Assembly: GCA_009996615.1 (NCBI GenBank)
Contig: JAACZU010000002.1
Span: 268,045-332,044 of the forward strand
DNA: 64,000 nt
Direction: 5' to 3'
Origin: Rhodanobacteraceae bacterium
Lineage (GTDB): Bacteria; Pseudomonadota; Gammaproteobacteria; Xanthomonadales; Rhodanobacteraceae
Shown here in pieces: positions 10,398 through 21,166 of the stretch (position 1 is its first letter; the number at the start of each line of letters is the position of its first letter). The notes below the pieces were generated by a model. It was not told the origin of the DNA, did not search any database, and saw only the letters and a program-made list of their open reading frames with translations. The translations under genes and the position numbers were made by a program.

Positions 10398-12707
10398 TCA
10401 CGTGGCAGCCGCGCCCGCGGCGGCGTCGGCGCGCATGCCGGCGTAGCCCTTGACCGCGGCGATCGCGAGCGGCAGCGCGCCGAACACGATGAACACGAGG
10501 TCGCCCGGCAGGCGCAGCCATTCGATCAGTTGCGAGCGCGCGCTGGAGACGTAGTCGAGGCTGCGCGCGTGCCAGTAGCCGTGCTGCACCACGTCCCACA
10601 CCTGCAGCACGCCGCTCGGGAACAGGCTCAGAGCCAGCATCATCGCCAGGCCGATGTTGAGGCCCCAGAACGCGACGCGGATGTGCTTCTCGATGCCCGC
10701 CCAGCGCGCATCGCTGCTGGCCTGGCGCAGCATCAGCACGAGCAGCGCGATCGCCAGCATGCCGAACACGCCCATCAGCGCCGCGTGGCCGTGGGTCGGC
10801 GTCATCTGCGTGCCGACCTCGTAGTAGCTCACGATCGGCAGGTTGATCAGGAAACCGAACATGCCGGCGCCGACGAAGTTCCAGAAGCCGACCGCCATCA
10901 GGAAGTGGAACGTCCAGCGGTGCGGCAGCGCGATCGCCTTGCCGCAGATGTCGCAGCGGCCCTGCGTGGTCTTGACGAAATCCCACGCGTCCAGCGTCAG
11001 CAGCGTCAGCGGCACCACTTCCAGCACCGAGAACATCGCCGACATCGCCATGTTGAAGCCGGTCTGGCCGGTGAAATACCAGTGGTGGCCGGTGCCGATC
11101 AGGCCGCCGCCGAAGTACAGGATCGCGTCGAGGTAGATCACGCGCAGCGCGACGTTGCGGCGGGTCAGGCCGAGTTGGTAGAAGGTCAGCGCGACCACGG
11201 TGGTGGCGAAGAACTCGAAGAAGCCTTCGACCCACAGGTGGACGATCCAGAAGCGCCAGGTGTCGACCACGGTGTAGTTGGTCTTCGCGCCGAAGAACAG
11301 CGCCGGCAGGTAGAACAGCGGGATCGCCAGCGAGGCGAACAGGAACATCCGCGCGATCGGCCGCGCCCGCGCGTCGGCGAGCGTGCGCGGGCCGGCCAGG
11401 CGCACGAGCAGCGCGAACCAGACCAGCAGCCCGACCACCAGCAGGAACTGCCAGATCCGCCCGAGCTCGAGATACTCCCAGCCCTGGTTGCCGAGCCAGA
11501 ACCACAGCCCGCCGAGCAGCTGTGCCTGGCCCAGCCACTCGCCGAGCAGGCTGCCGCCGATCACGATCACGAACGCGCCGAACAACAGGTGTATCCAGCC
11601 ACCGAGGCCACCCGGCTCGTCGCGGCGCAGCGAGCGGCCGAGGAACAGCGCGGCGGCGACGTAGGCGGTTGCGATCCACAGGATCGCCAGTTGCAGATGC
11701 CAGGTGCGCATCAGGTTGCTCGGGAAGATCCGCTCGAGCGGCAAGCCGTAGAAACTGGCCGGGTCGGCGCGGTAATGCGCGGTCGCGCCGCCGACCAGGG
11801 TCTGCGCGAGGAACATCAGCGCCACCAGCACGCAGAACTTGACCAGCGCGCGTTGCCCCGGTCCGGCCGCGCCGGGCAACAACTGCGGGTGCACGTGGTG
11901 GCCGCGCGTGATCCAGCCGAGGTAGTCGAACTTGCCGAACGCGAGCAGCACCACGCCGATGCCGGCCAGCAGCACGAGCAGGCTGAGCGCGCTCCACAGC
12001 AGCGCGTCGGACGTCGGCACGTTGCCGACGTCCGGGTCGTAGGGGAAGTTGTTGGTGTAGGAGTGCGTGTAGCCGGGCCGGTTCGCGACCGACGCCCACG
12101 CGGCCCAGGTCACGAACGCGGTGAACTGGCGCAGTTCGAGCGGATCGCGGATCAGGTCGCGCTGGAGGCCGCCGTTGCGCGCGGGGTCGTGGAAATAGTC
12201 GGTCCACAGCGCCAGTTGCTGGCGGTAGGCGGCGGTCTCCGGCACGGTCAGGCGCAGCGTTCCGCTGGCCGGCTCGTAACGGTTGGTCTTGAGCACCACC
12301 GCCACCTGTGCGCGCACCGCGGCCTGCTGCGCCGGCTCCAGCGCGGCCAGCGGCTGGCCGTACTGCTGCTGCGCGATCGCCGCGGCGCTGTCCTCGCCGA
12401 TCCGGTGCAGCGCGGCGGCCGCGAAGTCCGGCCCGAGGTAGGCGCCGTGGCCCCAGATGCTGCCGTTGTCCATCAGGCCGTACTTGAGGAATACGGCCTG
12501 GCCGGCCTCGATGTCGGCGCCGCTGAACAGCGTCGTATCGTGCGCATCCACCACTTGCGCCGGGATCGGCGGCGCGTTGCGGTAGGCCAGCAGCGTGATC
12601 GCGAGCAGGCCGGCAAAGCCGAGCACCAGCACCGCCAGCACCGCGCGCCGCCACCATGGCGAGAGATCGTGTTCGTCTTCGGTCAACGGCAGCGTGGCGA
12701 TGCTCAT
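10398..12707 (-). CDS. norZ: Quinol-dependent nitric oxide reductase (qNOR, single subunit)
   Basis: qNOR reduces NO to N2O at the inner membrane using quinol electrons. The 769-residue length fits single-subunit NorZ/NorB. After one N-terminal span comes a periplasmic domain (about 40-220), then 12 or more spans with heme and non-heme iron ligands visible in GHHWYFTGQ, LWVEGFFEFFATTV and THGHAALMGVFGM. No CxxCH heme-c motif is present in the N-terminal domain, as expected for qNOR. The ATG at 12707 was preferred over an upstream in-frame ATG. No other denitrification gene is nearby, so the role is probably NO detoxification. It is divergent from the activator at 12986. Confidence 0.93.
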   Translation of the reverse strand: MSIATLPLTEDEHDLSPWWRRAVLAVLVLGFAGLLAITLLAYRNAPPIPAQVVDAHDTTLFSGADIEAGQAVFLKYGLMDNGSIWGHGAYLGPDFAAAALHRIGEDSAAAIAQQQYGQPLAALEPAQQAAVRAQVAVVLKTNRYEPASGTLRLTVPETAAYRQQLALWTDYFHDPARNGGLQRDLIRDPLELRQFTAFVTWAAWASVANRPGYTHSYTNNFPYDPDVGNVPTSDALLWSALSLLVLLAGIGVVLLAFGKFDYLGWITRGHHVHPQLLPGAAGPGQRALVKFCVLVALMFLAQTLVGGATAHYRADPASFYGLPLERIFPSNLMRTWHLQLAILWIATAYVAAALFLGRSLRRDEPGGLGGWIHLLFGAFVIVIGGSLLGEWLGQAQLLGGLWFWLGNQGWEYLELGRIWQFLLVVGLLVWFALLVRLAGPRTLADARARPIARMFLFASLAIPLFYLPALFFGAKTNYTVVDTWRFWIVHLWVEGFFEFFATTVVALTFYQLGLTRRNVALRVIYLDAILYFGGGLIGTGHHWYFTGQTGFNMAMSAMFSVLEVVPLTLLTLDAWDFVKTTQGRCDICGKAIALPHRWTFHFLMAVGFWNFVGAGMFGFLINLPIVSYYEVGTQMTPTHGHAALMGVFGMLAIALLVLMLRQASSDARWAGIEKHIRVAFWGLNIGLAMMLALSLFPSGVLQVWDVVQHGYWHARSLDYVSSARSQLIEWLRLPGDLVFIVFGALPLAIAAVKGYAGMRADAAAGAAAT

Positions 12708-12738
12708 GGCAGCCCCCGGCGTCGAAAGGACGCGTCGG

Positions 12739-12744
12739 AGTCTA
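12739..12744 (-). promoter_or_regulatory. Candidate -10 box TAGACT for norZ
   Basis: On the minus strand TAGACT lies 32 bases upstream of the norZ ATG. The same TAGACT hexamer occurs in promoter position at 3909, 24416 and 43273. No clear -35, FNR box or sigma-54 element was found in the 278-base divergent region. Confidence 0.35.
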
Positions 12745-12985
12745 CGCCGCGGGCCGGACGCGTTCACGCGGCCGTGGCAGGGCGGGTGTGTCGCATTCAT
12801 GCTGCGGCGCCAATCCGCTTGCGTGCCCGCACCGCTTCGCGGGAGCGGCGTCAGCCGCGCTGCGTTCCGGCCGGCTTGCGCTTGCCGCTGGCGAGGGCCA
12901 CGCTAGGCCGGTCGGAACACTCCCGCCACGGCGGTCCTGGCGGCCGGCGCGTCCACCCGCGCCACGCACTGGAGGAGAGACGGCG

Positions 12986-14917
<1,932 letters not shown>

Positions 14918-14919
14918 CC

Positions 14920-17052
14920 ATGCCCCGTATGACCGTCTGCCGCCTCCTCGCGGCGAGTGGAAGCCTGCTGTCCGCGTTCGCCGCCGCGGCCGGCGCCGCC
15001 CCGCCGGACGCGGCCAGCCTGCCGGTCGTCGTCGTCACCGCCACGCGCAGCGAGCAGCCGCCGTTCGAGGTGCCGGCCTCGATCGACGCGGTGCGCATCG
15101 ACGCCGTGCCCGACACCGCCGGCGTGAACCTGTCCGAGTACCTCGCCGCGATCCCGGGCCTGCTCGCGCGCGACCGCCAGAACTACGCACAGGACGCGCA
15201 GATCTCGATCCGCGGCTTCGGCGCACGCGCGACCTTCGGCGTGCGCGGCGTGCGCCTGTACACCGACGGCATCCCGGCGACGATGCCGGACGGCCAGGGC
15301 CAGGTGTCGCATTTCAACCTCGATTCGGCCGAGCGCGTGGAGATCCTGCGCGGGCCGTTCTCGGCGCTGTACGGCAACTCCTCCGGCGGCGTGATCCAGC
15401 TCTTCACCGCCGACGGCCGCGAGCCGCCGCAACTGGAGTTCGGCACGGTCGGCGCGCGCTACGGCCTGTGGCGCGCGAGCGCGAACGCGCGCGGCGTGGC
15501 CGGGCCGCTCGACTACAACCTCGACCTGACGCATTTCCAGACCGACGGCTACCGCGACCACAGCCGCGCGCAGCGCGAGTCGGGCAACGCCAAGCTCGGC
15601 CTCGACCTCGGCGATAGCGGCCGCCTGACCCTGCTCGCCAACACGCTGGCGCTGCCCGGCGCGCAGGATCCGCTCGGCCTGACCCATGCGCAGTTCGACG
15701 CCGACCCGCGCCAGGTCGCCGCGGTCGCGACGCAGTTCGACACGCGCAAGAGCGTGCACCAGGCGCAGGGCGGCGCGATCTGGGAACAGGACCTCGGCGG
15801 CGGCCACCAGCTGCGCCTGATGGGCTACGCCGGCCAGCGCGGCGTCGAGCAGTACCTCGCCGTGCCGGCCGCGGCGCAGGCCAGTCCGCTCAGTTCGGGC
15901 GGCGTGGTCGACCTCGCCAGCGACTACGGCGGCAGCGACGCACGCTGGAGCTGGCGCGGCGACCTCGGCGGGCGGCCGTTCGAGCTGACCGCCGGCCTCG
16001 CCTGGGACCGCCAGCAGCAGCATCGCCGCGGCTACGAGAACTTCGTCGGCACGCGCCTGGGCGTGCGCGGCGCGCTGCGCCGCGACGAGGACGACACCGT
16101 GTCGAACTTCGACCAGTACGCGCAGGCGACCTGGCGCCTCGCCGAACGCTGGTCGCTGACCGCCGGCGTGCGCCACAGCCAGGTGCGCTTCCGCTCCGCC
16201 GACCGCTACATCGTGCCCGGCAATCCCGACGACAGCGGCCACGTCGCCTACGCCGCGACCACGCCGGTGGCCGGCCTGATGTTCCGTGCCAGCGAGCGCG
16301 TGCACGCCTACGCCTCGTACGGCAAGGGCTTCGAGACGCCGACCTTCAACGAGCTGGGCTACCGCGCCGATGGCGGCGCCGGCCTCGCGTTCGACCTGCG
16401 CCCGGCGCGCAGCCGCAACGCCGAGCTCGGCCTGAAGCTGCGTCCGACCCAGGACATCGAGGCGAACCTCGCGCTGTTCCGCGCCGACACGCGCGACGAA
16501 CTCGCCGTCGCGACCAGCATCGGCGGCCGCACGACCTACCAGAACATCGGCCGCGCGCGCCGCGACGGCCTCGAGGCCGCGCTGGACTGGCGCTTCGCGC
16601 CGGCGTGGACGCTGCAGCTGGCCTGGACGCGGCTCGACGCGACGTTCCGCAGCGGCTTCCTGACCTGCGCGACGTCGACCTGCACGACGCCGAACACGCC
16701 GGTCGCCGCTGGCGCGCGCATCCCGGGCCTGCCCAGGTCCGACCTGCACGCCGCGCTGCGCTGGGGCGGCGAGCGCGGCTGGCGCGCCGGACTCAGCGCC
16801 GATTACGTCGGCGCGGTCGTTGTCAACGACCGCGGCAGCGACGCCGCCCCGGCCTACACCGTCGCCGCCGCCGACCTCGGCTACGGCCGCGACCTTCCCG
16901 GCGGCCACCTGCGCCTGTTCGGCCGCATCGACAACCTGTTCGACCGCCGCTACGCCGGCTCGGTCATCGTCAACGACGCCAACGGCCGCTACTTCGAACC
17001 GGCCCCGGACCGCACGCTGATGCTCGGCGTGCAGTGGCGCTGGGTGCTGTAG
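14920..17052 (+). CDS. TonB-dependent outer-membrane receptor
   Basis: The 710-residue protein has a signal peptide (about 1-27, ending AAAAGAA), a plug domain with VVVTATRSE near residue 40 and 'ISIRGFGARATFGVRGVRLY', then a 22-strand-like barrel rich in alternating aromatic residues, ending in VQWRWVL. Plug and barrel resemble FecA/FhuA/YncD-type iron-chelate receptors, but the ligand cannot be assigned. The ATG lies two bases after the regulator's stop codon, so regulator and receptor are probably one transcription unit. A GTG at 14914 overlapping that stop is an alternative start. Confidence 0.85.
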   Translation: MPRMTVCRLLAASGSLLSAFAAAAGAAPPDAASLPVVVVTATRSEQPPFEVPASIDAVRIDAVPDTAGVNLSEYLAAIPGLLARDRQNYAQDAQISIRGFGARATFGVRGVRLYTDGIPATMPDGQGQVSHFNLDSAERVEILRGPFSALYGNSSGGVIQLFTADGREPPQLEFGTVGARYGLWRASANARGVAGPLDYNLDLTHFQTDGYRDHSRAQRESGNAKLGLDLGDSGRLTLLANTLALPGAQDPLGLTHAQFDADPRQVAAVATQFDTRKSVHQAQGGAIWEQDLGGGHQLRLMGYAGQRGVEQYLAVPAAAQASPLSSGGVVDLASDYGGSDARWSWRGDLGGRPFELTAGLAWDRQQQHRRGYENFVGTRLGVRGALRRDEDDTVSNFDQYAQATWRLAERWSLTAGVRHSQVRFRSADRYIVPGNPDDSGHVAYAATTPVAGLMFRASERVHAYASYGKGFETPTFNELGYRADGGAGLAFDLRPARSRNAELGLKLRPTQDIEANLALFRADTRDELAVATSIGGRTTYQNIGRARRDGLEAALDWRFAPAWTLQLAWTRLDATFRSGFLTCATSTCTTPNTPVAAGARIPGLPRSDLHAALRWGGERGWRAGLSADYVGAVVVNDRGSDAAPAYTVAAADLGYGRDLPGGHLRLFGRIDNLFDRRYAGSVIVNDANGRYFEPAPDRTLMLGVQWRWVL

Positions 17053-17096
17053 GCGCGCCGCAGGCGCGATTGTCGGATAGCCCGGGCAAGCGAAGC

Positions 17097-17135
17097 GCCA
17101 TGCGCTGGCGACACAACCTGTCGCGAGCGCATGGC
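17097..17135. promoter_or_regulatory. 17-bp-arm hairpin holding dyad site 1 (GCGACA-CAACC-TGTCGC)
   Basis: Arms 17097-17113 and 17119-17135 pair over 17 bp with one G-G mismatch around a CAACC loop. The core GCGACA-N5-TGTCGC (17108-17124) is the same dyad found at 20294, 24393 and 26185. It lies between the TonB receptor stop and cobB, 44 bases before the cobB ATG. No T tract follows, so an operator is more likely than a terminator, although both roles are possible. A related half site, TGTCGGATAG, is at 17071. Confidence 0.6.
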
Positions 17136-17168
17136 ATCCTGATCGCACCGAATGCCCGTTAGCCCGCA

Positions 17169-17996
17169 ATGAACGTGCTTCCCACCCTTCCTGCCCGCTT
17201 CGCCGACTGCCTGCGCGCGGCGCGCTCGGTCCTGATCCTGAGCGGCGCCGGCATGTCGGCCGAAAGCGGAGTGGCGACCTTCCGCGGCGCGCGCGGCGGC
17301 CTGTGGTCCGACCACGACCCGGCGCAACTGGCGACCGCGCAGGCCTGGCGCGCCGATCCGGCGCTGGTGTGGGGCTGGTACCTGTGGCGCATGGCGCAGG
17401 TCCGCCACGCGCAGCCGCACGCCGGCTACCACGCGCTCGCCGCGCTGCGCGCGCGCGTGCCCGCGCTGCACATCGTCACGCAGAACGTCGACGACCTGCA
17501 CGAACGCGCCGGCCTCACCGACGTGATCCACCTGCACGGCGAGCTGTTCGCGCACCGCTGTTTCGCCTGCGCGCGCCCGCACGCGCCCGTCGCGATCCCG
17601 GACGCCGCCGCGCACGCACCGCGCCTGCGCGTCGAGCCGCCGCGCTGCGCGCACTGCGGCGAGCGCATCCGTCCCGGCGTGGTCTGGTTCGGCGAATCGC
17701 TGCCGGAAGCCGCGTGGAACGCGGCGGTGACGCTCGCGAACCGCTGCGACCTGCTGCTCGTCGTCGGCACCGCGGGCGTCGTCTACCCCGCCGCCGGCCT
17801 GCCGGCGATCGCCCGCCGCGCCGGCGCCACCGTGGTCGAGATCAACCCGGAGGACACCGAATTGTCGGCCAGCGCGGACCTGTGCCTGCGCACGTCCGCG
17901 GCGCTCGGCCTTTCGGCCTGCGCGCAGGCCGTTGCGGCATCCGACGATCACGCCGGCGCGCGGTGTCGTCGACCCTGCCCGGCAAGACTGCCTTGA
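17169..17996 (+). CDS. cobB: Sirtuin, NAD-dependent protein deacylase (CobB type)
   Basis: The 275-residue enzyme carries the NAD-binding GAGMSAESG near residue 26, TQNVDDLHERAG, the catalytic histidine in HLHGELF near 123, and a zinc finger of two pairs, CFAC (about 132-135) and CAHC (about 160-163). The YLWR tetrad near residue 60 fits the Y-x-x-R signature of class III sirtuins that remove succinyl or malonyl groups. Acs (1359-3299) is a classical CobB substrate. The gene is the first after dyad site 1 and is followed closely by two genes of the accessory island. The last 25 residues look unrelated to the family. Confidence 0.9.
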   Translation: MNVLPTLPARFADCLRAARSVLILSGAGMSAESGVATFRGARGGLWSDHDPAQLATAQAWRADPALVWGWYLWRMAQVRHAQPHAGYHALAALRARVPALHIVTQNVDDLHERAGLTDVIHLHGELFAHRCFACARPHAPVAIPDAAAHAPRLRVEPPRCAHCGERIRPGVVWFGESLPEAAWNAAVTLANRCDLLLVVGTAGVVYPAAGLPAIARRAGATVVEINPEDTELSASADLCLRTSAALGLSACAQAVAASDDHAGARCRRPCPARLP

Positions 17997-18015
17997 CCAA
18001 AAGGACGGAAGCATC

Positions 18016-18252
18016 GTGAAGAGCGAGATCGGGGAGGCGCTGCATATCCGCCTGTCGCCGGAGCAGACGCGGCAGTTGCACGAGTGGGCGGCCCGGCGCA
18101 CCGCGGCCGAAGTCGAGGCGGGATGCGAGCCATCGGGGTTCCACCTCGAGGTCGCAGTCAGCGGCGGCTATCCGTCGACCATCGAGGCGATCGCAGGCGC
18201 TGAGCGCCTCGATCTGGGCGACGTGGAAGTCGTGGTGGTGGCGGGGGAGTGA
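18016..18252 (+). CDS. Small protein of unknown function
   Basis: This gives 78 residues from a GTG start with AAGGA about 11 bases upstream: VKSEIGEALHIRLSPEQTRQ, then an acidic C-terminus ending VEVVVVAGE. It is predicted soluble, alpha/beta, with no recognisable motif. It begins 20 bases after cobB and ends 24 bases before the PD-(D/E)XK-like gene, so the three are probably co-transcribed. Base composition drops noticeably in GC here compared with cobB. Confidence 0.5.
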   Translation: MKSEIGEALHIRLSPEQTRQLHEWAARRTAAEVEAGCEPSGFHLEVAVSGGYPSTIEAIAGAERLDLGDVEVVVVAGE

Positions 18253-18276
18253 GTTTCCAAACACGGGGAGGGAGTG

Positions 18277-19434
18277 ATGGTTGAGCTGGAACGCGGGAAC
18301 GATGAGGCCTTCTGGAGCGCATTGCTGGCAAAGCTCATCGACAAGGGGCGACGCATTCCAAAGTTCCAGGTCGAGCGTGCGGTCGGGCCGATCCTGGGGT
18401 TCTTTCTGGACCAGGCGATATCGCATCTGCTTGGCAGCAAAGTGGTCACCCTGGCGGCGGAATTTCCGCTGAAGAAACCGGGGAACAGGCAGTCGACGAA
18501 CATCGACTGGCTGATGTACGACCAGCAGAAAGGGGAGCTGGTGCTGCTGGAATTGAAGACCGAACCCGGGAGCTTTCGGAGCGAGCAGTTCGATACCTAC
18601 CTTGCGCTCGCCAACCAAGAGGCTCCTTGGACGGACATGAAAAAAGCCTTCCACTCGATCCGCGATGCTTCCGCGTACAGCCGGAAATACGACTACGTGG
18701 CAAAGCAATTGGAGGCGGTGTCCGCCACCTGCGCTGGCATCGAACGGGCGCAGGTAAGGGTCTTGTATCTCGCCCCCAAGTCGGCCGCCGAATCGTTCCG
18801 CCGGGCGCTCGCTGAATTCACGAAGGAACATCCCGGCTCGGCGCTTGGAGATCGTGTGGAGTTCCGGTCCTTCGAGGACCTGAGGGGAAGCGCGCATGCC
18901 GCTGGCGAGTTCGATTTCGCGCGCTACCGCGACATCCTGTATGACGCGTTGCTCTTATTGGACAAGAACGACGAGGACGATGCCGGCGGCCCGCCGGGCG
19001 TGGTCGGATCGAACTATCGCGGGCTGGTTCCTCTGGATGAAGCGCTCGCGCTGTGCAAGGGCGCCGAGCCGGTCATCGTCGGCTTTGCGGGCGGCGAGCG
19101 CGAACTGCAGCGACAGGATGTCGCGCGTCTCGAGGAGCGTCTGTACAAGTGGGATTGGGCGGGCGATGCCGGCAAGGGCACGATCGGCACCAAGGCGACT
19201 GGCAACTGGATCGACGGTGCGACGTTCGTCGAGATCGTCGAAGCCGTGCGCTCGCGCCGGTTGCGCAGCGAGGCCGACGTCCAGCGCATTGCCGCGCGCA
19301 TCGGCGATGCGCTCAGGGTCAATCCGGACCTGAAGCTCGGCCAGCTCATCGAGCGCGTGTCGCGCGACGCGGCGCTCGCGCTGGACGAGATGACGGACGA
19401 CGATCTGGTCGACGCCCTGGCGGCGCGGCAGTAG
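18277..19434 (+). CDS. PD-(D/E)XK nuclease-like protein
   Basis: The 385-residue protein carries a plausible PD-(D/E)XK core: 'STNIDWLMYDQQKG' with an aspartate near residue 76, then 'ELVLLELKTE' with E-x-K near 91-93, and a following helix with Q/E residues. The C-terminal half contains a region with KGTIGTKATGNWIDGATF that I do not recognise. A strong GGGGAGGGAG lies just ahead of the ATG. Codon use includes TTG, TTA, AAA and GGG and is clearly less GC-biased than the flanking housekeeping genes, a sign of transfer. The nuclease call is by motif only. Confidence 0.55.
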   Translation: MVELERGNDEAFWSALLAKLIDKGRRIPKFQVERAVGPILGFFLDQAISHLLGSKVVTLAAEFPLKKPGNRQSTNIDWLMYDQQKGELVLLELKTEPGSFRSEQFDTYLALANQEAPWTDMKKAFHSIRDASAYSRKYDYVAKQLEAVSATCAGIERAQVRVLYLAPKSAAESFRRALAEFTKEHPGSALGDRVEFRSFEDLRGSAHAAGEFDFARYRDILYDALLLLDKNDEDDAGGPPGVVGSNYRGLVPLDEALALCKGAEPVIVGFAGGERELQRQDVARLEERLYKWDWAGDAGKGTIGTKATGNWIDGATFVEIVEAVRSRRLRSEADVQRIAARIGDALRVNPDLKLGQLIERVSRDAALALDEMTDDDLVDALAARQ

Positions 19435-19465
19435 GTAGCGAGCCTTCCGGCTGGTGGCGTGCCCA

Positions 19466-20245
19466 TCAGCCGGAAGTCGTTCTCGCCAGCGCGATCACCG
19501 AGAAATTGTCGGGCGCGCCCGCGCGAGGTACGGCGTGTCGCGTCGCCGCAATCAGCGTCGGCGGATCACCGGACGCACGAAGGATTCGATGCCAATCCGC
19601 CTCGGCCAGCACGTCGTGCACGCCGTCGCTGCACGGTACGAGCAGGTCGCCCATCGCCAGCCGTGCCTCGACGCGATGGATCGAGAAATCCGAGTCGTCG
19701 GGATCGGTGCCGATGCAGTCCGTCAGCATGTCGTAGAGGCTGGCGTACTCGACGCCTTCGCCCGCGATCCCGGCATCGCGCAACCGTTGCAGCTCGGTGT
19801 GGTCGCGGCTAAGCTGGCCGATGTCGCCGTCCGCCCGCCGCAGATAGGCGCGGCTGTCGCCGCAGTTCAGGATCGCGACGCGATCCTCACGCACCTGCGC
19901 GGCGACCAGCGTGCTCGCGCCGCCGCGCAGGCCGGGCGAGCGTTCGGCGCGATCGCATAGCCGCGTATGCGCTTCGCGCAAATGCCGGTTCGCCAGCAGG
20001 TCATCGCGCAGCCAGTCGGGGTGCTCGCGCACGATCGCCGGCAGCAGTTCGAGCAGGGTGCGGCTCACGCGGCCTGATCGCGGGCTGACCGCCAGGCCGT
20101 CGGCGATCGCCGCCAGCATCCCGTGGTCGATGACGACCTGCGCCTCGAGATCCATGGCTTGATGTACCCGCGTTCCGACGAGGACGGCGTCCTGCTGCCC
20201 CGGGGGCGAGCCGCGATGCGTGCAGAACGCAGCGTGCAGGTGCAT
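19466..20245 (-). CDS. PP2C-family serine/threonine protein phosphatase
   Basis: The 259-residue product shows the PP2C metal-binding and core motifs in order: MLAAIADGLA near residue 49, GGASTLV near 107, NCGDSRAYL near 128, PCSDGVHDV near 205 and DNFSVIAL near 248. It is a soluble Mn/Mg-dependent phosphatase for phospho-Ser/Thr. GAGG lies 7 bases upstream of the ATG. It is divergent from the unknown gene at 20368, with dyad site 2 between them. No partner kinase is visible in the window. Confidence 0.88.
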   Translation of the reverse strand: MHLHAAFCTHRGSPPGQQDAVLVGTRVHQAMDLEAQVVIDHGMLAAIADGLAVSPRSGRVSRTLLELLPAIVREHPDWLRDDLLANRHLREAHTRLCDRAERSPGLRGGASTLVAAQVREDRVAILNCGDSRAYLRRADGDIGQLSRDHTELQRLRDAGIAGEGVEYASLYDMLTDCIGTDPDDSDFSIHRVEARLAMGDLLVPCSDGVHDVLAEADWHRILRASGDPPTLIAATRHAVPRAGAPDNFSVIALARTTSG

Positions 20246-20291
20246 GTCCGGTCCTCATCGAGGGATTCGAGGCCTCCAAATGGCGGCATGG

Positions 20292-20312
20292 ATGCGACAT
20301 GCGCTGTCGCAT
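20292..20312. promoter_or_regulatory. Dyad site 2 (ATGCGACA-TGCGC-TGTCGCAT)
   Basis: Perfect 8-bp arms flank five bases. The core GCGACA-N5-TGTCGC is 20294-20310. It sits 47 bases upstream of the PP2C start and 56 bases upstream of the divergent gene at 20368, so one bound protein could control both. Confidence 0.65.
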
Positions 20313-20367
20313 GCACCAACCACGATCGCCCCTCGGCGTGGGAATTTCGACATGCGGGGAGGTGCCA

Positions 20368-21111
20368 GTGGAGCAGAACGGATTCCGTGTCACGACGCTC
20401 GCGCACGCACCGGGTTTCGTCGCGGTCAGGTCGGGGGCGGAGCTCCGCATCGCCGGGCCCGCCACGGTCGTCTTCGAACTGCTCGAGTCCGGCTGCGGGT
20501 TTCTCGCGTTGACTGCATTCCGGCTAGCGGCGTCCGTGCAGGAGAACGTGGAGGCGTTCCTCGCAGTGCCGGGGTGCTTGCGTGCGCGGCTCGGAAGGCG
20601 GTCGCCCGGATACTGGCTGATCGCCCATTGGCGGGACGCCGCGGATCGGCGTTGCCACGCGAGCGGTTCGGGGCCCGAAGGGCAGGTCACGTCCGGCGCC
20701 GAATATCTGTGGCTGGTTCCGAAGCCGCAGGGCGTGGAGGACGGCGACTGGGTCGCAGCGGCCGAATCGCTCGCGACCGAGACCGGTCAGGGCGCGTTCG
20801 TGATCCGCCGGGCGCAGGACCGGCAGGCCGAGGTCCGCGGCACGGACGGTCGCGTGTGGGCGACGCTCGATGCGACTGCGGAGGTCATGTCCGCGCTGGG
20901 CGACCTGGCGCACGCGCGAGCCCGGACGGGCACCCTCGAGCGCGAGCGCATCCGTGACCTTCTGCAACGCGGCTCCGTCGCCGACGCAGCGGCCAGCGGC
21001 GAGGCAGCGACGGGGTCATCGGATGTGGTGCTCAGCGTGGCAACCGCGCACAGCATCGGCACACACTGGCTGTTCAAGCACATCGACGCATTGCCGGGGC
21101 CGCGGCTTTGA
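20368..21111 (+). CDS. Protein of unknown function, divergent partner of PP2C phosphatase
   Basis: The frame encodes 247 residues from a GTG start at 20368 with GGGGAGG five bases upstream. It is soluble with no signal peptide and no motif I recognise. The N-terminal half (FRVTTLAHAPGFVAVRSGAE onward) is beta-rich; the C-terminal third is helical and acidic. It shares its intergenic control region, including dyad site 2, with the PP2C gene, which suggests a shared process. Whether it is a phosphatase substrate cannot be said. Confidence 0.55.
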   Translation: MEQNGFRVTTLAHAPGFVAVRSGAELRIAGPATVVFELLESGCGFLALTAFRLAASVQENVEAFLAVPGCLRARLGRRSPGYWLIAHWRDAADRRCHASGSGPEGQVTSGAEYLWLVPKPQGVEDGDWVAAAESLATETGQGAFVIRRAQDRQAEVRGTDGRVWATLDATAEVMSALGDLAHARARTGTLERERIRDLLQRGSVADAAASGEAATGSSDVVLSVATAHSIGTHWLFKHIDALPGPRL

Positions 21112-21166
21112 CCGCCTGCAAGGAGCCTGACGGATGCAAGGCCGGCCCCGGTCAATCGTACGGCGG

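Noticed and set aside
12708-12985. A sigma-54 promoter or FNR/NorR site between norZ and the AcoR-like regulator
   Set aside because: No GG-N10-GC with a good -24/-12 match and no TTGAT-N4-ATCAA was found on either strand. Only a TAGACT box remained.
19110-19124. GCGACA-GGA-TGTCGC inside the PD-(D/E)XK-like gene as a fifth dyad site
   Set aside because: The spacer is 3 and not 5 bases, and it lies within coding sequence far from a start. I left it out of the regulon, although the arms match.
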